From assembly GCA_020444045.1 (NCBI GenBank), contig JAHLLS010000015.1, forward strand, positions 1-64,000: a stretch of 64,000 bases of DNA. Direction: 5' to 3'. The DNA is from Deltaproteobacteria bacterium (GTDB lineage: Bacteria > Desulfobacterota > Desulfobacteria > Desulfobacterales > UBA5852). This document shows, piece by piece, positions 8,968 through 16,799 of the stretch. Positions within the stretch are counted from its first letter, which is position 1. Every line of letters starts with the position of its first letter. Made by a program: the position numbers and the translations under genes. Below the pieces are notes generated by a model. The model ran no database searches. It was not told where the DNA came from and saw only the letters and a list, made by a program, of their open reading frames with translations.

Positions 8968-9891
8968 TTATACCTGCGGCCGCGGATAGAGGCCGGCCCG
9001 CTTCACGATTTCGGGCACTTTCTCCTCCCACTCGATGGCCATGATATGAAACCCGGAAACCCCTTCAATTTGACGCAGGCGTTCAATGGATTCAATGCAG
9101 ATATCAATCCCCTCCTGGGCCTGCTGGTCTTTGGGCACGCCGGCCATCCGCTTGACCAGTTCATCCGGCACGTCCATCCCCGGCACCTTGTTTTTCATGT
9201 ACCGGGCCATACCGGCGGATTTCATCGGGGTAATGCCGGCCATGATGTAAACTTGCTCATGCAGGCCACGATCCCGGACACCTTTCATCCACGTTTCAAA
9301 CTTGTCGATATTGTAGATGCACTGGGTCTGCACGAAATCGACCCCGGCTTTTACCTTTTTGGCCAGGCGGGCAACCCTCAGCTCAAAGGGATCCGCAAAG
9401 GGGTTGGCCGCCGCGCCAATGAACATTTTGGGCGGATTCTTGACCTCGGCCCCACCTTGAAACAGGCCTTCATCACGCATGCCCCGGACGGTCTGGATCA
9501 ATTGCATGGAATCCAGGTCATGCACGTTGGCGGCCATGGCGTGGTCGCCGAACTTGGGATGGTCACCGGAGAGGCAGAGCATGGTATTGATCCCGTGGGA
9601 ATAGGCCCCGATTATGTCGGCCTGCATGGCCAGCCGGTTGCGGTCCCGGGTCACCATCTGGAAGACCGGGTGCAGATCCATTTGACGCAAAAAAACACTG
9701 GCGGCAAAGCTTGACATCCGGACCATGGCCGTCTGGTTATCCGTTACATTGACCGCATCCACATAGCCCTTGAGCAGGGCGGCTTTCTCTTTGACAACGT
9801 CAGGCAAGGCACCTCGCGGCGGGCCGCATTCTCCGGTTACCGCCAGTTCACCCGATGCCAATACTTTTTCCAGTACGCTTTCTGTTTTCAT
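8968..9891 (-). CDS. metF: Methylenetetrahydrofolate reductase, catalytic subunit
   Basis: A 307-residue member of the MetF TIM-barrel family, with GECGPPRGA near the start, CLSGDHP, and the FVQTQCIYNIDKFETW and ITPMKSAG segments. It would interconvert methylene- and methyl-tetrahydrofolate, a step of the Wood-Ljungdahl pathway, in the cytoplasm. The start ATG at 9891 overlaps the TAA of metV (TAATG), which implies translational coupling; a longer frame from 9948 would run back into metV. With MetV, MvhD and HdrA upstream this matches the MetFV-Hdr-Mvh arrangement known from acetogens such as Moorella, where the reductase works with Hdr subunits. Which direction it runs here is not visible. 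Confidence 0.9.
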   Translation of the reverse strand: MKTESVLEKVLASGELAVTGECGPPRGALPDVVKEKAALLKGYVDAVNVTDNQTAMVRMSSFAASVFLRQMDLHPVFQMVTRDRNRLAMQADIIGAYSHGINTMLCLSGDHPKFGDHAMAANVHDLDSMQLIQTVRGMRDEGLFQGGAEVKNPPKMFIGAAANPFADPFELRVARLAKKVKAGVDFVQTQCIYNIDKFETWMKGVRDRGLHEQVYIMAGITPMKSAGMARYMKNKVPGMDVPDELVKRMAGVPKDQQAQEGIDICIESIERLRQIEGVSGFHIMAIEWEEKVPEIVKRAGLYPRPQV

Positions 9892-10556
9892 TATGCCAAA
9901 TCCTCTCTGAGAATTTTGCGGGGGCCGCTGCCCCGTCCGGTTCGCCAATCCTTGGCTGCAATGACGTCTTCATAGCGATCTTCGATCCCCAGCTCTTTCA
10001 TGCGCTCCCAGATAAGATGCCAGGCGCAATCCACGTCATCACTGATTTCACACTTGCCGCTGGTCGAACCGCCACAGGGCCCGTTCATCAGCCGCTTGGC
10101 ACAGCGGGCGATGGGGCAGATGCCGCCGGTGAGCCCCAGCAGGCAATCCCCACAGCCCTGGCACCGCTCGGCCCAGATGCCCGGCCCTTCAGAAGCCCCC
10201 ATGAACTTGGTATTCAAAGCCGGGTACACGGGGGTTTTCTTGAACCGCCGGGCCACCTCCTGTACGCCGCAGCCGCAGGCCATGGACACCACGGCGTCCA
10301 CCTGGTCGATATGGGGCGTGAGTTCTTCGACATATTCCGGATCACACTGCCGCTCCAGCGTCATCTCGCGGACATCCAGCGTTCGCCCCTTTTTCATGGA
10401 AGCCATCTGCAGGGCCGAGGCCAGAAGGGCGACTTCCTTACGCCCGCCGGCCGCGCAGACCGTCACACACTCATTGCAGCCCACCAGCAGAATCCGGCTG
10501 CAACCGTCGATGCTTTCCATGATTTCATCCATCGGTTTTCGTTCAGCTGTAATCAT
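9891..10556 (-). CDS. metV: MetV, zinc/iron-sulfur accessory subunit of methylene-THF reductase
   Basis: A 221-residue MetV-type protein. The N-terminal half has LVGCNECVTVCAAGG, and the C-terminal half has the cysteine series CQGCGDCLLGLTGGICPIARCAK followed by LMNGPCGG, typical of the family that partners MetF. MetV is needed for activity of the MetFV enzyme and carries metal sites. It lies 28 bases behind mvhD and overlaps metF by one base, so all three are expected on one transcript with hdrA. The cysteine spacing is intact and no oddity was seen. Confidence 0.88.
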   Translation of the reverse strand: MITAERKPMDEIMESIDGCSRILLVGCNECVTVCAAGGRKEVALLASALQMASMKKGRTLDVREMTLERQCDPEYVEELTPHIDQVDAVVSMACGCGVQEVARRFKKTPVYPALNTKFMGASEGPGIWAERCQGCGDCLLGLTGGICPIARCAKRLMNGPCGGSTSGKCEISDDVDCAWHLIWERMKELGIEDRYEDVIAAKDWRTGRGSGPRKILREDLA

Positions 10557-10584
10557 TGTCGTTTCATCTCCTTACGGTAGTGGG

Positions 10585-11019
10585 CTAGGACGCCGCCAAA
10601 CGGGATGCGTCTGCTTTTACGGGATTGGGTCCCAGTTCCCTGATCTTTTCCGTGAATTCGGTGGCAATGCGGGCAAACTGGATGCCCATGCCCGCGGACA
10701 TGTTCACCATCTGTATGCGTTCCGCCTCGATCCCGATCTCTTCCAGGAAAGGCTTCAGATAAGTCACCCGCTGCAAAGCTTTGACGTTGCCGGTTTTAAA
10801 GTGACAATCGCCTTCCAGACAGCCGGCCACGAGAACACCGTCGGCCCCTTTCTCCAGGGCCTTCATGATGTGGATGGCATCGACTCTTCCACTGCAGGGC
10901 ACCCGAATGATATTGACGTTCGGGGGATAATCCAGACGCATGCTGCCCGCCATATCCGCGGCCGTGTAAGCACAGTAGTGACAGCAGAAGGCTACAATCG
11001 TCGGTTCAAACTGTTCCAT
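10585..11019 (-). CDS. mvhD: MvhD-family iron-sulfur subunit (cysteine form)
   Basis: A 144-residue delta-subunit of the methyl-viologen-reducing hydrogenase type, which passes electrons to HdrA through a small Fe-S cluster. Family marks: FCCHYCAYTAADMAG near the N-terminus, VPCSGRVD in the middle, and VLVAGCLEGDCHF. At the position where the paralogue at 61125 has selenocysteine, this protein has cysteine (AGC). Its ATG overlaps the TGA of hdrA (TGATG), so translation is probably coupled. No hydrogenase genes are present, which fits use with MetFV rather than hydrogenase. Confidence 0.9.
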   Translation of the reverse strand: MEQFEPTIVAFCCHYCAYTAADMAGSMRLDYPPNVNIIRVPCSGRVDAIHIMKALEKGADGVLVAGCLEGDCHFKTGNVKALQRVTYLKPFLEEIGIEAERIQMVNMSAGMGIQFARIATEFTEKIRELGPNPVKADASRLAAS

Positions 11020-14000
11020 CAGGCACTCCTTTCAAGCAGGCCTTCAAGGCGCGCCATGATCGGCGCATCCTCAAACCGGGTAAGCTCGATCGCCTTGGCC
11101 GGACATTCAGACGCGCAAATACCGCAGCCGTGACACTTGGCCGGGTCGATCTCCGAATAGCGATCTTCGTTGATAAACGGGACTCCGTAAGGGCAGGCCC
11201 GCACACAGGCCAGACAGGTGGCACACTTCTCGGGATCCACCCGGGCCACCATGGCGCCCAGGTTGATCGTATCCTTGGACAGCATGGCCAGGACCCGGCT
11301 GGCCGCCGCCTGGGCCTGGGCGATGCACTCCTTGATATTCTTGGGCGCATGGACACTGCCGGCCACGAAAAATCCGGGAACGGCAAGATCCGTGGGCCGC
11401 AGTTTGACATGTTCCTCCAGAAAAGAGCCGTCCAGGCCCCTGGTTAGATGAAAAATCCTGGCCAGGTCTTCCGTGGCTTCTTCATTGACCGCCATACCGG
11501 TGCTCAGTGCCAGGCAATCCGCGGTGACCACAAGCTGACGGCCGAGGATGGGGTCGGTAAAAGCAACCTCTATCTTATCTCCAGCAGGCGTCACTTCCGG
11601 CGGTGTATCGGTCTCATACCGCACAAATATCACCCCGCGCCGGCGGGCTTCGGCATAGTAATCCTCCGAAAACCCGTAAGTGCGCATATCCCGATAAAGA
11701 ACGAACACCCGCATTTCGGGGTTGAGGTCAAGCACCCGCAGGGCATTTTTAATGGCACTCTGGCAGCAAATGCGCGAACAATTGGGATTCTCAGGAACGC
11801 GGGATCCGACACACTGAATCATTACCAGTTGCCCCCAGGTCTTAACGCGTTCCGGCTCGTCTTCAACCAGGCTGTCCAGTTCAATCTGGGTCGTGACCGC
11901 GGCATGCTCCCCAAGGCTGTACCCCCGGGGAACGTTGTGTGTTGCACCGGTTGCGAGTACGGTCGCGCCGTGTTCAATCTGCCGGTAGTACATCCGGGGG
12001 CCTATCTGGAATCCGGTTTTGTACATCCCGGGCATGCCGAAGTGATCCACCACAATGGCCTGGGTTATGACTTCAATCAGCGCGTGCTGGGATATCTTTT
12101 CAACCAGGTCCGCCATATAGGTCTGGACATCATCACCTTCCAGCGTTTTGCGCACCGCCATGGCCATTCCGCCCAGGTGCCCGGCCTGCTCGGCCAGGTA
12201 TACCCGGTGCCCCTGGTCAGCCAGTTCAAGGGCCGAGTTCATACCGGATACACCCCCGCCAAGAACCAGGACATCCTTGTTCATGGGCAGGGTGTTGTCC
12301 TGCAGCGACTGGGCCTGGGCCACACCGGCAACCGCCATGCGAATCAGGTCCTTGGCTTTGACCATCGCCATTTTCGGATAGTTTTTGTGGACCCAGGTAT
12401 CTTGGTCGCGAATATTGGCCATCTCCACCAGGTACTTGTTGAGCCCCGCTTCGCGCAGGGTGTTCTGGAAAAGATTTTCATGGGTCCGGGGGGAACAGCC
12501 GCCGATGACGACCCGGTTGAGTTTTTCTTTGACGATGGCGGTTTTTATTTTTTCAAGCGCTTCCCGGCTGCAACCGTGGCCGGCGCTCTGGGACAGGACT
12601 ACACCGGGCAGCTTGCCGGCGTAGGCGGCCACAGTATCCACATCTATGGCGCCGCCGATATTCTGCCCGCAGTCGCAGACAAACACGCCAATGCGCGGTT
12701 CTTCGCCGCTGACATCACGCTCCGGTGGCAAGACGACTTCCCCGTTGCCGGATGCAGATAGAGGGGCCAAGTTTTTGGAAGCGAGACAGGCCGCCGCGCT
12801 GGCCTGCATCATGGTCTCGGGAATATCCTTGGGGCTCTCAAAAACACCGCACACATAGACCCCCGGCCGTGAAGTGGCCACCGGGCTGAAACTCTGGGTG
12901 CGGGCAAAATTGTGTTCGTTGAGTTCGATGCCTAGAACCCTGGCCAGTTGGCAGGCGGTTTCCGTGATACGGAATCCCGTGGAGAGGACCACCATGTCGA
13001 ACAGGTCCGTTGTCAGCTTCGAGGAAGCATCCGTGGCGTAGGATATGGCCAGTTGGCCGGACTCGACGTCCCTGTTAACGGAATGGGGCCGGCAGCGTTC
13101 GACTTGCACGCCGTACGTCTGCCTGGCTCGGTTGTAGTAGAGTTCGTAATCTTTGCCGAAGGTGCGCATGTCCATGTAGAAAATCGTTGTTTCAATATCA
13201 TCCCGGAAACGTTCCTTGGTAACGATGGCCTCCTTGAGGGCATACATGCAGCAAACACTGGAACAATAGGAGACATCCTCCCGGTTGATGCCGCGGGAGC
13301 CCACGCACTGGATCCAGGCCACCCGTTGCGGCGGCTTACCGCTACTGGGGCGAACCAATTCTCCCCCGGTGGGTCCGGAAGCCGACATGATCCGCTCGTA
13401 TTCGAGACCGGTGACCACGTCGGGGTAAATCCCGTAACCGAAGTTTTCAAGCCGGCTAGGATCGAATAGTTCCGCCCCGATGGCCAGCACCACGGCCCCT
13501 ACCTGTCGTTTTTCGACCCGCTTGCCATCGTCCGGATTGATGGCGCCGGCCGGGCAAACGTTGACCAAAGCGGCCAAGTCGTCACATTTTTCCATGTCAA
13601 TGGAAAAGGCCTGGGGGGTTGCCTGGGGGTAGCGCATGCAGGTCGGTGCCCGGTGATCCAGCCCGGGTTCAAAGCGCACACATTCCGGGAAAGCCTTGTG
13701 GCAGTCGCCGCAGGCGGTACATTTTTCCATGTCGATATACCGCGGGGACCGTGCCAGGGTGACGGTAAAGTCACCGGCTTGCCCCTGCAGCCCGCTTACC
13801 TGTGTCAGCGGCAGCACTTCAATATGTTTTTCACGGGCATTTTCGGACAGGTTGGGTGAAATGGTACATAAATCGCAATTGTTGGTGGGGAAGGTGCGGT
13901 CAAGACGGGTCATCAAGCCGCCGATGGTGGCCGCTTGGTCGATCAGGACAACATCCCGACCGGCTTCAGACAAATCCATGGCCGCCTTCATTCCGCCGAC

Positions 14001-14042
14001 GCCGCCGCCGATTACCAGAACTGTATTGTTTTGATTTGGCAT
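11019..14042 (-). CDS. hdrA: Double-length HdrA-type flavin/iron-sulfur protein
   Basis: A 1007-residue protein that reads as two HdrA modules in tandem. The first half has an FAD Rossmann motif (VIGGGVGGM, residues 9-17), the TFPTNNCDLC segment, and a ferredoxin region whose second cluster is degraded (only two cysteines in CDDLAALVNVCP). It also has QCVGSRG and CCMYALKEA. The second half opens with an HdrA N-terminal domain (GVFVCDCGQNIGG), has another FAD motif (VLGGGVSGM, near residue 600) and another QCVGSR, and ends in two intact ferredoxin motifs (CATCLACVRACP, CHGCGICASECP). HdrA is the flavin subunit that splits electron pairs in Hdr complexes. Here it would link MvhD, MetFV and the HdrD-like protein. 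Confidence 0.9.
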   Translation of the reverse strand: MPNQNNTVLVIGGGVGGMKAAMDLSEAGRDVVLIDQAATIGGLMTRLDRTFPTNNCDLCTISPNLSENAREKHIEVLPLTQVSGLQGQAGDFTVTLARSPRYIDMEKCTACGDCHKAFPECVRFEPGLDHRAPTCMRYPQATPQAFSIDMEKCDDLAALVNVCPAGAINPDDGKRVEKRQVGAVVLAIGAELFDPSRLENFGYGIYPDVVTGLEYERIMSASGPTGGELVRPSSGKPPQRVAWIQCVGSRGINREDVSYCSSVCCMYALKEAIVTKERFRDDIETTIFYMDMRTFGKDYELYYNRARQTYGVQVERCRPHSVNRDVESGQLAISYATDASSKLTTDLFDMVVLSTGFRITETACQLARVLGIELNEHNFARTQSFSPVATSRPGVYVCGVFESPKDIPETMMQASAAACLASKNLAPLSASGNGEVVLPPERDVSGEEPRIGVFVCDCGQNIGGAIDVDTVAAYAGKLPGVVLSQSAGHGCSREALEKIKTAIVKEKLNRVVIGGCSPRTHENLFQNTLREAGLNKYLVEMANIRDQDTWVHKNYPKMAMVKAKDLIRMAVAGVAQAQSLQDNTLPMNKDVLVLGGGVSGMNSALELADQGHRVYLAEQAGHLGGMAMAVRKTLEGDDVQTYMADLVEKISQHALIEVITQAIVVDHFGMPGMYKTGFQIGPRMYYRQIEHGATVLATGATHNVPRGYSLGEHAAVTTQIELDSLVEDEPERVKTWGQLVMIQCVGSRVPENPNCSRICCQSAIKNALRVLDLNPEMRVFVLYRDMRTYGFSEDYYAEARRRGVIFVRYETDTPPEVTPAGDKIEVAFTDPILGRQLVVTADCLALSTGMAVNEEATEDLARIFHLTRGLDGSFLEEHVKLRPTDLAVPGFFVAGSVHAPKNIKECIAQAQAAASRVLAMLSKDTINLGAMVARVDPEKCATCLACVRACPYGVPFINEDRYSEIDPAKCHGCGICASECPAKAIELTRFEDAPIMARLEGLLERSA

Positions 14043-14075
14043 ATTGGTATCCTAGCTGTCTGCTTGAATGATTGT

Positions 14076-14948
14076 TTAGAGCCCCGCAAATCCCAGAATC
14101 GTGGGTAGTTTGTGCTCCCAGCCCAGGGTTTCGATCTTGACACCCTGCACGAGGTTCTTGAGTTGGGCGATGGTTTCACCGGCGATGCGCTGGCATTCCA
14201 TTTCCCTGTCCGGGGCCTTGCGTATTCTTTTGATCATTTCTTCGGAAATATGCGCACCCGGCTCATTCAGGGCCATGTAGCGGGCAATACCCACCGACTT
14301 GAGCAAAAAAACCGAGGCGATCACCGGAACATTCAAGGCCGCGATCTTCTCCAGGTCCACGGCAAAGCGCTCCACGTCGAATACGGGCGGGGTGACCACG
14401 AAGCCGGCACCGGCCGCCACCTTCTTCTCAAGTTTTGCAAGTTCCTCGTCCAGCGTCTTGTCATCCGCAAAGGCGCCCATGGTGCAGCCGGTGGTGAACT
14501 CCGGGGTGCCGTTAAGGGAAAAACCCGCCATGTCCTCCCCGTTTTGGAGAGACCGGATAGCACCGATAAGTTCCAGTTCATCCAGGTCATTCACCACGGC
14601 CGCATCGCGATGGTCGCCATTGGCCATTTCTTCACCGGGCACGACGACAAGGTTGCGGATACCGAGAAGGTGGGCTGCGAGGACATCCCCCTGCAGGGCC
14701 ATCCGGTTGCGGTCCCGGCAGTAGAGATGGATCATCGCCTCCATGCCCTGCTGGTGGATAAGGGCCCCGCCGGCTAAAGCGCTCATCCGCATCACCCCGT
14801 TATCCATGTCCGGTATGATGACAGCGTCAACCCGCCCCTTTATTTTGCGCGCGTTGGCGACCAACTCCGAGACGTTTACGCCTTTGGGTGTGTTCATTTC
14901 CGCCAAAACAACAAATTCGCCTGATGCCAGTCGTCTTTGAAAGCTCAT
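14076..14948 (-). CDS. Second MetF-family protein
   Basis: A 290-residue paralogue of MetF: AEMNTPKGVNVSELV near the start, CRDRNRMALQGDVLAAH, a GxTMGAFADD stretch where MetF has its cofactor-site loop, and SVFLLKSVGIARYM. It is clearly diverged from the metF at 8968. It lies between the selenocysteine HdrD-like gene and hdrA and starts after a GGAAGAG ribosome site, so it is probably co-expressed. It may be a second reductase subunit, a folate- or flavin-binding partner, or an enzyme for another C1 carrier. The sequence alone does not decide among these. Confidence 0.75.
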   Translation of the reverse strand: MSFQRRLASGEFVVLAEMNTPKGVNVSELVANARKIKGRVDAVIIPDMDNGVMRMSALAGGALIHQQGMEAMIHLYCRDRNRMALQGDVLAAHLLGIRNLVVVPGEEMANGDHRDAAVVNDLDELELIGAIRSLQNGEDMAGFSLNGTPEFTTGCTMGAFADDKTLDEELAKLEKKVAAGAGFVVTPPVFDVERFAVDLEKIAALNVPVIASVFLLKSVGIARYMALNEPGAHISEEMIKRIRKAPDREMECQRIAGETIAQLKNLVQGVKIETLGWEHKLPTILGFAGL

Positions 14949-14992
14949 AAATTCACTCTTCCTTTTGACAGTTTTTTGGCAATTGTACCGGG

Positions 14993-16312
14993 TTACATTT
15001 CCGTCTCGGGGTGAAACACGGCGACTTCCTTGAGATCATCCCCCAGGTATTCGCGTTCGTTGGGCCCCAGGACGCCGAGAGACAGCGCAAGCAGGGACCA
15101 TAGGTGAACCACCGGGTAATTGCCGCCGTAGTGCTCGCTGAGTTCGTGGATCTGGGCGTGGCAGTTGTGGCAGGCCGCGATACAGTAGTCTGCCCCGGTG
15201 GCCTTGATCTGGTCGTCTTTCAGCTTCCCATAGGCCAGCCGCTGCTCCTTGTAACCGGACTGGAGAAAGCCGCCCCCGCCGCCGCAACAGTAGTTGTTTG
15301 AACGGTTGGGTATCATATCAACGAAGTTTTCTTCACCCACTACGGACTTGACTACGAATCGCAGGTCCTCCGCAATGGGATCGCCGTAAGCCTTGCGCAC
15401 GATCTGGCAGGGATCCTGGACGGTAAACTTGATTTTCAGCTCCTTGTTCCAGTCGGAACTGGGCTTGAGCTTGCCCTCCCGGATCCACTTGGCATAGTAC
15501 TCGTAAATGTTTTTGACTTGGAACTTGTGCGCTACGTTGAACTTTTTCAGTCCTGCCAGGACTGAGAAGGTGACGTGCCCTCACTCGGTGTTGAGAAACG
15601 TCTTGCACCCCAAGGCATCCGCTTGGCCGGCGCTCTGCCGCACCAGGTGTTCCCAAGCCTCATCATCGGACAGGAACATGCAGTAGTTTTCACCGCCCCA
15701 CCCCTTGCTGCCGTAAGTCCAGTCGACACCGGCCAGGTGCAGGATCTTCCATAGCGGTACCAATTCATCCGGCTCGGTCACCGGTTCTCTCGAATTCTGG
15801 TTGAGAAAAAATTCGGCCCCCTCTTTGTCGATGGGCGCCTGCATTTCGGCGAATTCGGGCTGGGCCTCCTGGTACTCTTCGAGGACATCCCCCACCACGA
15901 ATGCAAAATCCTCGGGGGAGGTCCCCATGGCACTGCCGCTTTCGTTGCGCAGGGCCATGTCGCAGGACCCCAGGATACCCTTGGGCCGCTCTTCGCGCGG
16001 GACCTGGGCCCGGGCGTTATAGACCAGTTGCGGGATGTCGATTTTCATGGGGCAGACATAGATGCACCGTTGACACATGGAACACATCCATATCCAGGGA
16101 CTGCTCAAAATTTCCTCGTCCAGTCCCAGGGCGGCCATGCGCAGAAACTTGCGCGGATCCATTCCCTCCAGACCCGTGGCAGGGCAGCCCGACGAACAGG
16201 CACCGCAGGTCAGGCACAGGTTGAGATTTCCGCCCTCCGGAAGGATCTCTTTAACCTTGTCGATAAACAGACTCTTCTTTGTTTCACTCAGTTTAATTAC
16301 CGCTTCGGGCAT
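14993..16312 (-). CDS. Selenocysteine-containing HdrD/DsrK-like iron-sulfur protein (copy 1)
   Basis: The 439-residue frame is continuous from 16312 to 14993 if the TGA at 15583-15581 is read as selenocysteine (residue 244). The N-terminal half has two ferredoxin motifs (C33-C36-C39-C43 and C77-C80-C83-C87). The C-terminal half has the CCG-type cysteine arrangement of HdrB/HdrD/DsrK (DPCQIVRKAYG, NYCCGGGGGF, CHNCHAQ). The TGA falls where DsrK-like proteins have the cysteine of a TECGH motif, giving NTE-U-GH. Homology resumes at once after the TGA, and a 7-bp hairpin lies 16 bases downstream of it, as bacterial SECIS elements do. It would be the catalytic or disulfide-handling subunit of the Hdr assembly. 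A close paralogue is at 31880-33181. Read without selenocysteine it would look like a truncated gene. Confidence 0.88.
15548..15583 (-). promoter_or_regulatory. Selenocysteine codon and SECIS-like hairpin, HdrD-like copy 1
   Basis: On the minus strand the TGA (15583-15581) is followed after 16 bases by CAGTCCT-GGC-AGGACTG, a perfect 7-bp stem at 15564-15548. Bacterial SECIS hairpins sit in the coding region with the apical loop about 16-37 bases after the UGA; the loop here is at 24-26. Confidence 0.8.
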
Positions 16313-16315
16313 GGG

Positions 16316-16588
16316 CTACTCCTTTTCATAAAGATACGTATGCGATTCGCTATCTCTCTTTTTGAGATGAATGCTGCAAAATTCACCGTCACGCTCTTCT
16401 TCTAAGACAAGTTCATAGGATAACGCCGGCAGGACTTTAAAAAGATCATTGCGCGTGTCCGGATCCAGCCCCACGATTCTCACCACTTCGTCATTTTTCA
16501 TCCCTCTGAACACATGCGTCAGTTTTAGCAAGGTCAGGGATTTAATGGCCCCTCTGAAATCCACGATATATTCCGCTGCTTTTTCCAA
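16316..16588 (-). CDS. TusA/SirA-like protein lacking the catalytic cysteine
   Basis: This 90-residue protein follows the TusA fold order: a first strand and turn (YIVDFRGAI), a helix (SLTLLKLTHVFRGM), a strand (EVVRIVGLDPD), a helix (TRNDLFKVLPAL) and a last hairpin with SIHLKKR. TusA proteins carry a conserved cysteine in a CPxP motif that accepts sulfur. Here the aligned stretch reads GAIKSLTLL, so neither the cysteine nor the prolines are present. It cannot act as an ordinary sulfur carrier. It is the first gene after the sigma-54 promoter and ends 3 bases before the HdrD-like start. An adaptor or regulatory role in the Hdr assembly is inferred. Confidence 0.7.
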   Translation of the reverse strand: MEKAAEYIVDFRGAIKSLTLLKLTHVFRGMKNDEVVRIVGLDPDTRNDLFKVLPALSYELVLEEERDGEFCSIHLKKRDSESHTYLYEKE

Positions 16589-16627
16589 AATCAGTGCGCC
16601 CCTTTATTTTTCCGGTACCCTCTATGA

Positions 16628-16642
16628 GCAACTATGGTGCCA
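16628..16642 (-). promoter_or_regulatory. Sigma-54 promoter of the MetF/Hdr operon
   Basis: Read on the minus strand, TGGCAC-CATAG-TTGC matches the sigma-54 -24/-12 consensus, with exactly 10 bases between GG and GC. Transcription would start near 16616 and give a leader of about 28 bases before the ATG at 16588. A sigma-54 activator gene is divergent to it. Confidence 0.85.
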
Positions 16643-16738
16643 AACACCGGCTAAATCTCTGTGCGCAGATGATTTTCATAAGAATTCACGCCATTGAATT
16701 CGCCTCAGAAATTAATTTTCAAAATGCATTGCCCCCTC

Positions 16739-16790
16739 CCTGTTAAAGTGTTAAATCGATTCCATTTAACAAGTGCTAAAATTTAACAGG
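16739..16790. promoter_or_regulatory. Nested inverted repeat, probable enhancer site of the sigma-54 activator
   Basis: Four TTTAAC/GTTAAA half-sites are arranged symmetrically: an outer pair, CCTGTTAAA (16739-16747) and TTTAACAGG (16782-16790), and an inner pair, GTTAAAT (16750-16756) and ATTTAAC (16764-16770). It lies about 120 bases upstream of the -24 element of the divergent promoter, a usual enhancer distance. It also abuts the start of the activator gene at 16800, so self-repression is possible. Confidence 0.65.
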
Positions 16791-16799
16791 CAAACCTAA

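Noticed and set aside
14993..16312. Two separate fragments (a truncated 243-residue protein and a 135-residue protein)
   Set aside because: The TGA between them is flanked by conserved sequence, is shared with the paralogue at 31880, and has a SECIS-like hairpin; a selenocysteine codon explains it better than a broken gene.
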